64,000 nt of DNA, from positions 124,001 through 188,000 of the forward strand of contig ML978158.1 in the NCBI GenBank assembly GCA_010015745.1. The letters are read 5' to 3'. Shown piece after piece: positions 56,808 through 64,000 of this stretch. A program made the position numbers and the translations under genes. The first letter of the stretch is position 1. Each line of letters begins with the position of its first letter. Source of the stretch: Setomelanomma holmii. Taxonomy: Eukaryota; Ascomycota; Dothideomycetes; Pleosporales; Phaeosphaeriaceae. Under the pieces are notes generated by a model. The model was not told where the DNA came from, did not search any database, and saw nothing but the letters and a program-made list of their open reading frames with translations.

Positions 56808-57602
56808 ATGGCAGCTTCACTCGCAGCAGCGAAGAAAGATTTGAGGAAGAGGGTCAAAAACATCCTGAAAGATTTGCCTGAGGCAGCAGCAGCATCCCAA
56901 AGTATGCGAACTGAATTCTCGAGTAAACTGAAGAGGCTCACACTACGCAGCGACTAATGCGACCAAGACACTATTGTCAATGCCAGAATACAAAGCTGCA
57001 AGAAGAATAAGCGTGTACCTGTCCATGCCTGGTGGGGAAATATCAACAACTAACATCGTCCGTGATGCACTCGACCAAGGCAAGAAGGTCTTCATTCCAT
57101 ACACATACAGCTTGAGCAATCCGCAAGACGGTCAGCCCAAGTCTATCATGGATATGGTTGAACTGCACTCTATGAAGGACTTTGAATCACTCGAGGCCGA
57201 CAAGTGGGGTATTCCGACGCCTACCAAGGACTCGATATCATCACGTGCGAATTGCTTCGGCAGTACAGGCGTCACCAATGGCGAAACAGCCAACACCTCC
57301 GAAGGCTTAGACCTGATAATTATGCCTGGTATGGCATTTGACGCGGGCTTCGGGCGCCTGGGACACGGCAAGGGCTTCTACGACTTCTTCTTGACTCGAT
57401 GTCACCAAGCATCGCGTATGCCTTTTCGCGGTAAGAATGACTGCTATTGCTCGTGTGGAGGGCTAACTAACCACGTCAAGTTGGTCTGTCATTGACCGAG
57501 CAGCTCCTTCCATCGAATCAATCAGTCCCTATGGACAAGTCCGATTATCGCTTGGACGCATTGATAACCGGAGACGGTGCCCTGCGTCGTGCGCCAACCT
57601 GA
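56808..57602 (+). CDS. FAU1: 5-formyltetrahydrofolate cyclo-ligase
   Basis: ATP-dependent conversion of 5-formyl-THF to 5,10-methenyl-THF, returning stored folate to one-carbon metabolism. Three exons, 56808..56901, 56951..57430 and 57481..57602, 231 aa (about 200-215 in yeast and animals). The start MAASLAAAKKDLRKRV carries the substrate-binding Lys/Arg helix. YKAARRISVYLSMPGGEISTT and KVFIPYTYS form the core. The signature PGMAFDAGFGRLGHGKGFYD (nucleotide-binding loop) is intact. The end LDALITGDGALRRAPT matches the family's terminal strand. Relative to the short orthologues there is extra sequence between the folate site and the signature (about residues 110-135, SRANCFGSTGVTNGETANTS). No targeting signal, so cytosolic. 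Confidence 0.93.
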
Positions 57603-57739
57603 AAAGCGCCCATCTTTTTCAAAATGAGATATATGGTCTCCCACATTTCAACCATCGTCAAGGTCCTCCACCAGCTCGTTTTGGGTATCGCGGGCATTTC
57701 TTTCGACGCTCATGCTGTAGAGCTCGGCTGCCTGTTCGC

Positions 57740-58229
57740 TTATTGGATTTGCTGGATCAAAGAGATGTTGTCGCCTTTGAGTAGAATTTGACCTGTGGTA
57801 CGTTAGCAGGCAATCTGAAGACTTCACCGCCAGACTAACCGATGTTGCGCCTTTCCTCAGGCGTATCCTTCTTGGCGTTCGCAAGAGTGACTTCGACCGC
57901 GTCGTCGATGACGAGGTTCATGAATTCGTCGAATCCCTAAAGCATGGTCAACAGCCTTCCTCGCAGTATACAAATGGTGGTCGCACCCTGAGTTTTCCCT
58001 CGATGCGCATCCCTAGGTTCTCGTAGAGCCAGACAGATATAGTTGCTCTCGATTGTAGAAGCTTGAAAATAAAGTTGATTGGAGGAAGGAGGACTGCGCA
58101 TATGATTAGCATCGACTTCGCGACAGAGTGTCGTAGCTGTCGCTTGTGTACCTTTTCCTCCGCCGCGGCCTGTGACTCGTTAGCAACTATCGCAAAGCAT
58201 GTCGCAGTATACGTACCACCTCGATTCAT
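57740..58229 (-). CDS. SME1: Small nuclear ribonucleoprotein SmE
   Basis: Core Sm-ring protein of spliceosomal U1, U2, U4 and U5 snRNPs. Five exons on the minus strand: 58229..58217, 58169..58152, 58093..57987, 57936..57840 and 57792..57740, 95 aa, the expected size. The first two exons are only 13 and 18 nt and encode MNRGGRGGGK. The Sm1 motif follows (PPINFIFKLLQS, ISVWLYENLGMRIEGKLRGFDEFMNLVIDDAVEV), then the spacer KKDTPEERRN and Sm2 (GQILLKGDNISLIQ). All four introns have good donors and most have GCTAAC-like branch sites. The gene is convergent with the folate enzyme (137 bp apart) and divergent with MTR10. It would be missed by any ORF-only search. Confidence 0.93.
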
Positions 58230-58596
58230 GCTGGTGTTGAGTGAGTGGTTGAGTTTGGCGGGATCAAGAAGAGTGCTCCGCGCGTGGTGGTTGCTGGGGC
58301 AGAGTGAGGTGGTCGGAGGTGAAGCTGTGGCTCCGTTCGGCGAACATTTTGGGTTGGGCTTGGCGGGCAGTCGCGCGGGACATGTCTCGACTTTCTCTAT
58401 GCGGCTGCTGCGACTTCTCTGCCATCACCAACTTCAAACAACACATCGCGCCTGCCTTTGTACACACGACCTCTCCGGGCCTGCTCTTATCAGAGCCACG
58501 CCTTTCAGTACATGCACGCCATATAATTACTACCCCGCCGTCACCTCCTCCAGCGACTGCCGCATCGCCCCACCACCTCCACAAACTTCACCAGAC
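58230..58596. promoter_or_regulatory. Divergent promoter SME1/MTR10
   Basis: 367 bp between start codons of SmE and the nuclear transport receptor; both promoters must lie here. No specific sites are claimed. Confidence 0.45.
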
Positions 58597-61500
58597 ATGG
58601 CTACAAACGGAGCGCAGGCGGGCTTCAAGCCTGTATTGGCGGCACACAATATGATGCAGTCGTCGGGGAACCGGGCGCAGAAAGAGCAGGCACATCAGTT
58701 CTTGGAGCAGTTCCAGAAGTCGGTATGTTGGACAAGCACAGTCATATGCAGTCAAAGCTGACAGGCAATACAGCAAGAGGCGTGGACGACAACACTGGCT
58801 ATCCTCGATTCGCCAGCGGCAGATGCAGCCGCTAAGCTGTTCGCTGCAACTACGCTGAAGGGCAAGGTAAGACCAGAAGCGGCACTGTTGCTTCTTTTCT
58901 AACTCTCGCAGATTGTCTATGACCTTCACCAAGTCCCTCGCGCACAGCTCCCAGAGCTTCGAGCTTCCATAATACGGAATCTAGCGACTTTTCACTCTGG
59001 CCCCAAGCCCATCAGGTTGCAATTATGTGTGTGTCTTGCGAATCTGGCGATACAGATGACGGAGTGGAAAGATGTTCTCACAGATGTCGTCAACACCCTC
59101 GGAACAGATCCATCAACACTGCCTTGTGTTCTGGACTTTCTACGCGTCCTCCCCGAAGAAGTTACGCATGGACGGAAGATCGCTCTCACAGTACGTTCGG
59201 TCGACCCGCAACCCATCCTCCAGCTACGGCACCTCCCCGCGGTACCGACACATGATCTCAGAATAACAGTCTAATGTTGAATGGTTAGGAAGTCGAGTTG
59301 ACGGAGAGGACGGTCGAGTTGATCGACGGCAACGCCACGCAAGCCCTGGACCTTCTTATTCGATATGCAACATCTTCTCGTAGGTCGAAACCCTATCCTC
59401 TCGCGTCTTGTTCGCTGACTTTTCGTAGCTGCGGCCGCGCGGAACCCCCAACTTTTGAACTGTATAACTTCGTGGATGCGCGAGATCCCACTGGAGGCCA
59501 TCATCAACTCCGCTCTGCTCAAGGTCATCATCGATGATGTTTCGACGCTGGACAGTGAACCCTTTGAAGCTGCTGTTGAGTGTATGAGCGCTGTCATTGC
59601 AGAGACTCGGGACGTCGACGAAGCTATGCCATCAATTCTGGCCTTGTACCCGCAGGTCGTCGCCCTTCGACCCATCCTTGCTCAAGCCGCACAGGACGAC
59701 GATACAGACAAGTTCAAGGGCATTGCCAAGATATTCGCTGAAGCTGGTGAATCTTGGGTTCTCCTCATAGCGCGGTTACCAACAGATTTCCGTGCGCTAG
59801 TCGAGTCGATATTGGAAGCCGCGGCGCTGGACAAAGAGAGAGACGCGATATCACATACCTTCAAGTTCTGGTATGACCTGAAACAGTATCTCACGCTCGA
59901 GAAGTACACAGAGGCAAGGATGCAGAGTACGGACATCTACTCGAAACTGGTCGATATTATGATTGGCCACCTCGAATTCCCGAAGCCAGAGAGTGGGGAC
60001 GAGAAGGATCTCTTCGAGGGCGATCGGGAGCAAGAGGAGAAATTCCGTGAGTTTCGACACCAGATGGGTGATGTGCTCAAGGACTGTTGTGAGGTCATTG
60101 GCGTAGTGGAATGCCTGCAGAAGCCATACGACCTCATTCAGTCGTGGGTCCAGACCTACGGTGCACAGGCGGGTCCAAATAACGTACCCGAATGGCAGAA
60201 ACTCGAGGCTCCGTTGTTCGCAGTCCGAGCAATGGGTCGTATGGTACCCCCAGACGAGGATGTGATGCTACCTCGTCTCATACCTCTCATTGCACAGATA
60301 CCCGATCATAACAAGCTTCGTTTCCAGGCGGTAATGGCTCTTGGCCGGTACACGGAATGGACCGCACAACACCCGACTACGCTGCAACCTCAACTAGAGT
60401 TCATCATGGCTGCGTTCGATCATTCGACAAAGGACGTCATACGCGCTGCGGCATTGTCCTTCAAATTCTTCTGCAACGACTGCGCTAGTCTGCTCGTTAG
60501 CTTCGTTGGTGGCCTACAGGATTTCTACGCGAAGCATTTGAACAGCCTCCCAATCAGCAGTCAGGAAGAGGTCACCGAGGGAGTGGCATCCGTGGTTGCC
60601 AAGGTACCAAACGATCAGCTCTACCAGACACTCAAGCTGTATCTGGACCCAGTCATGCAGCATCTAGTCGCTATTGCACAGCAGGCGAAAGATGAACCGG
60701 AACAGAAGCTACTCGCAGGTAAACAATTCGTCTTCGAGCATACTGAATATCTCAGCTGACAACGATGTAGACAAGATCAATCTGATCACGATCTTCGTGG
60801 AAACAGTGAGGCCTGAAGTACCTTCCGGTCAAGAACATCCGGCAGTCAAATACTGCCAAGAGATCTTCCCAATGCTCGGGGACATCATCACACACTTCAA
60901 CAAAAGCATACCCATTCTCGAGCGAGTTTGCCGCTGTTGGCGGTACATGGTACTGTCCTACCGCACCGCAATGCGCCCACTCCTGCCCGACCTTGCCGCG
61001 AAGCTTACGGCAGGATTTGACTCTTCCAGACAAGGGTGCTTCCTCTGGGCTACTGCCTCCGTCGTCCGCGAGTTCTCCCAAGGCGTGGATGAGGTCGACC
61101 CCAGCCTTGCAAACGACGTCTACCAGTTTTACGAACAGCAGGCGAAGACTTTCCTCAGGATACTAAGCGACCTACCTCCGGAAGAGTTACCTGACCTCAT
61201 CGAGGACTATTTCCGTCTTGCTGCCGACATGGCGCTCTACTTTCCCTCCGAATCGATCATGTCCCCACTCATGGACACCATACTCCAAGCCGCATGCAGC
61301 TCTCTTACCCTCCTCAAAGAAGACCCTATCATTGCCACACTACACTTCCTCCGCGACCTCCTCGCTTACGGCCGCAACTCCTCGCCATCATCCAGCTTTG
61401 ACACCACGCGTCACGACGTACCTGAAGCACTTCGAGATCGTGTCAAGCAGCTTGTCATGAATACTGGTGTACAGCTTGTTCAGCGTATCATGACGGGCAT

Positions 61501-61807
61501 GATGTACAGCTTCCCTGAAGGCGCCTTTGCTGACTCGTCTGGTGTCTTACTGGATCTCTTCGAGCTCATGCCGGAGCAGGTTGCTCAGTGGGTGGCCAAT
61601 ACCGTCAGCATGCTCCCACAAGGCAGCATCACACCTCAAGAAAGCGAACGCTTCCTCAACAACATTCGACAGCGCATACAGACTGGCGATGTCCGGATGA
61701 TTAGGACCATCTTGCAAGACTTCACCACCAGCTACCGTCGAAGGAACGTTGCGCCCAGAGAAGGACTTGGCAGGCTAGAGGCATCGCGCTTCAGATTCTC
61801 TGGTTAG
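58597..61807 (+). CDS. MTR10: Nuclear transport receptor Mtr10 / transportin-3 type
   Basis: An importin-beta family receptor; yeast Mtr10 imports the mRNA-binding protein Npl3 and affects tRNA traffic. Six exons, 58597..58722, 58774..58866, 58912..59190, 59289..59379, 59429..60718 and 60771..61807, 971 aa, the family's usual length. The N-terminal importin-beta helices include KEQAHQFLEQFQKS/QEAWTTTLAILD, then the exportin-1-like region (FHSGPKPIRLQLCVCLANLAIQ, LDFLRVLPEEV). HEAT-like repeats run throughout. Landmarks are PQLLNCITSWMREIPLEAI, VRAMGRMVPPDEDVMLPRLI, LGRYTEWTAQHP and RVCRCWRYMVLSYRTAM. It ends in FTTSYRRRNVAPREGLGRLEASRFRF, a conserved tail of this branch. No irregularity seen. 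Confidence 0.94.
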
Positions 61808-62188
61808 ACGCCGGACGTTGAGTCGCGATTCATACTTGACAATTGGAATATGCATGGGATCAAGAGGAAGCAAAGGCAGCAACGAGTCGTCAGCGAAAGC
61901 GGCAGACCACATAAGAGCAGCAGGATTGTGAAAGTATGAAGCGGAAGTGTGCTGTGTATACCAAAATGGCATTGTATTTGAAGCGTTTCGTGGGCATTTG
62001 CATGGAAGACTGGAAGGGTATGATACCAATTGAGGCAAAGGTGGGCATGTTCCTCTTCTATTTGATAACTCTGCAGCAATTTACAATTCTGTTGACTTAT
62101 GTTGCAGTATCCAACAATCTACAAGTTCGTTCACAGTGTGTCAGACCAATCCTCCTGCCACTCATGTTGGATTCGGTAATTGTCTCCA
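61808..62188. other. Intergenic between convergent genes
   Basis: 381 bp between the MTR10 stop and the stop of the NmrA-like gene; both 3' flanks. Nothing else is seen. Confidence 0.6.
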
Positions 62189-63326
62189 CTACGCATGAGA
62201 AGCACTCATAACACTATACCCACTCCCATTCCACAATCCGTTCCACTCTTCTCCACACACGAAACCCTCCCAAGACCTCAACTCCTCACCCTCACAATCA
62301 CCCAACAACCCTTTCGCGTCAACCACCTCAACCCCTTCCTCCGCCCCTTTAGCAGTATACATCCCGCCCCCAATTCCCCGAAACGCACGCGGCAAATCCG
62401 CCAAACTACTCGCCCGATACCCCGTCAAGCCCAGCTGCTGCATTCCAGCCGCGGCATCTGCGTCGCTGATGTGCTGGAAATGCGTAGATTTTTTGAGGAT
62501 GCGAGAACATGTTTCAAGCATCTGACCCAGTGGCATCGACTCCGCCATCTTGACAATCTTGCCACCTAAGCGTGTCGGACCGTGTTGAGTAATAGAGCGG
62601 ACAACAAAACCCGTGTCGCGCACGTCAATGGTAGGTAACTCAGACTCTGTGTACGCAGTACTCGTCTGCACCCATACTTCATTTCCATCTGGAGTGAGGG
62701 ATTTGCTAGGTGCGAGAGGGAACAATTTCCACGCTTGGAAATACACGCCGATCCAGAGTACACTTGTCTTGCGCCAAAGCTCTGGGTGAGCGGTTTGAAG
62801 CCAGGAAGTTACGGCGGCTTTGCCGTCGAAGTGTCGCACCGAGGTTACGGAGCCGTTTGTCGCGCGCGAAATACTTGGAAGAGATGAGAAGATTGAGTGC
62901 TCGAGCGTGTCCAGGGAGGCTAGCACGTGAAGTGCGCTTTTGAGCTGTGTGACTTCGTATCCGGGTTCGTCTGGGTGCGACCAGAAATCTGTGACGAGAA
63001 AGACGGCATGGGCTCCGGCGAGGGCGGTGGTCAGGGAGGCCGCTTTGTCGAGATCGGCGTGAACAACCGCGATACCCTTGCTTGCAAGCTCTTGAGCCTT
63101 TGGGGACGACGGGGTGCGGGTCAGGGCGCGTAGGGAAAAGGTCGTCAAGAGGTCGGGGTGGTTGAGGAAGTGCTGGATGACGGAGCCGCCCTGTGGAATT
63201 TGTTAGAATGGGTTCTGTTGGTTTGGATTGTGGTAGGGAGGGGACAAAGAGTATGCATGGGAGAAGGGGTTGTACTTGAAGACCAGTTGCGCCGAAGACG
63301 GCGAGGATTTTCTTGTCGGATGGCAT
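62189..63326 (-). CDS. NmrA-like Rossmann-fold protein
   Basis: Member of the NmrA/HSCARG atypical short-chain dehydrogenase group, which binds NAD(P)(H) and acts as redox sensor or reductase; the best-known fungal member represses nitrogen catabolic genes. Two exons, 63326..63276 and 63190..62189, 350 aa. The dinucleotide loop AVFGATGLQGGSVI is formed across the splice. RALTRTPSSPKAQELASKG follows, then ADLDKAASLTTALAGAHAVFLVTDFW, HSIFSSLPSISRATNG and the C-terminal substrate-domain half. The Tyr-x3-Lys catalytic pair of classical dehydrogenases is not apparent, as is usual for the group. Its exact role (sensor or enzyme) cannot be told from sequence. It is not obviously linked to neighbours. 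Confidence 0.9.
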
Positions 63327-64000
63327 TATGTTTTGGGTTTTTCTATCTGTTTCGGAGATTTGTTTGGTGGTTCTGATGACCTATAGTATAAGAAATGTCC
63401 AATGCTGGACCATTATCTCTTATATGTTCACTGGAATAAACAGAGGCAGGTACATCACTTTCCTTGCACTTGTGCGCGCCTCTACAGCATACCAGGCAGA
63501 CTGCGTGGAACTTCACTGCCATGTCTCGCAGTTATTGGCCATCTCGCTGCTTGTTACCATACTTTGCTAACAATCTGGTGATTCTGCTGATCAATATCAG
63601 TTTTGCCCTTTCAAGATGTGTGCAGAAATGACCGAAGCGACAATATCGCTGTTGAGAAACAGCTGAAGACGGACAGATTGTTAACACTTGCGGCGGAACG
63701 AATGCATCGAGTATGATAGCCCTCATGTGTAGGAACTCTGAGGTTGAGCCGATGGCGGTGATGTTGGAGGGAGTCGGAGGAATGGTTGTGCCGTCGGCTA
63801 AATCATAGAAGCTCGTTAGGTTGGCCATGACAGTGAAATATGCTCACTAAGTCAGAAACGTGTATGGGGACTCTAGAAAGTAAGGATAAGTATTCTTCGG
63901 GCATTTCTAGATACGGTTTTGGCTGTGCTGATACCGAGCTTCGTAGAGGTATGTACATGGCCGTTCACCACCACCGAACACCCCACATCCATCCTCCCTT
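63327..64000. other. Right edge of window, no supported gene
   Basis: A 98-codon minus-strand ORF (63828-63532) starts MANLTSFYDLADG and reads protein-like for about 55 codons. It may be the first exon of a small gene, but I see no domain and no convincing next exon, so I do not call it. Confidence 0.4.

Noticed and set aside
1..64000. CRISPR array, antiphage island, biosynthetic gene cluster
   Set aside because: No regularly spaced repeats, no such genes; the sequence is eukaryotic with spliceosomal introns throughout.

Overview
The window is nuclear DNA of a filamentous ascomycete, most likely a Dothideomycete. The evidence is short introns of about 45-110 nt with GT..AG ends and CTAAC/CTGAC-like branch sites, single-gene transcription units on both strands, and housekeeping proteins of clearly fungal type (AzgA purine permease, Msb2 signalling mucin, Rot1, Mtr10, Zn2Cys6 regulator). 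The assignment below class level is inference. Exon structures were rebuilt by hand by joining reading frames across consensus splice sites; every multi-exon model called as intact keeps one open frame from start to stop.

Layout. 1-1186: 3' end of the peroxisomal beta-oxidation gene FOX2 (ends in the peroxisomal signal SKL). 1.2-3.2 kb: weak, possibly broken minus-strand ORF. 3.2-5.0 kb: azgA-type purine permease (-). 6.4-8.5 kb: methyltransferase-like protein (+). 8.9-11.9 kb: COPI beta' subunit SEC27 (-). 12.9-15.8 kb: MSB2 mucin sensor (-), with 3.6 kb of gene-free DNA upstream. 19.4-20.5 kb: metallophosphoesterase (-). 20.9-22.3 kb: MSP1 AAA ATPase (-), divergent from TIM21 (+, 22.6-23.4 kb). 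23.4-31.4 kb: gene-poor segment holding a 1.8-kb Fot1/pogo transposon with complete ends and diverged duplicated sequence. 31.4-35.4 kb: an alpha-glucoside-type sugar transporter followed by a second sugar transporter with one in-frame stop. 35.6-37.3 kb: degraded gene remnants. 38.0-38.7 kb: DUF1989 protein (-). 39.3-41.0 kb: ArfGAP GLO3 (+). 41.8-43.6 kb: RanBP2-type zinc finger protein (+). 44.2-45.3 kb: decayed rhodopsin-domain (SAT4-type) membrane protein gene. 45.3-50.5 kb: gene-free. 50.5-54.5 kb: 1200-residue Zn2Cys6 regulator (+). 55.5-61.8 kb: compact housekeeping block ROT1 (-), 5-formyl-THF cyclo-ligase (+), SmE (-), MTR10 (+). 62.2-63.3 kb: NmrA-like protein (-).

How it fits together. 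The window alternates compact conserved blocks (vesicle traffic: SEC27 and GLO3 of the COPI/Arf1 cycle; mitochondrial protein handling: MSP1 and TIM21 on a 244-bp shared promoter; RNA and nuclear transport: SmE and MTR10) with gene-poor stretches carrying a transposon, diverged duplications and three or more decaying genes. No antiphage-like, CRISPR or biosynthetic cluster is present. The unusual material is mostly gene decay: a 4-bp duplication breaking the transposase, a single RIP-type nonsense change in a transporter, a shattered rhodopsin-domain gene, and a methyltransferase whose cofactor loop looks degenerate.
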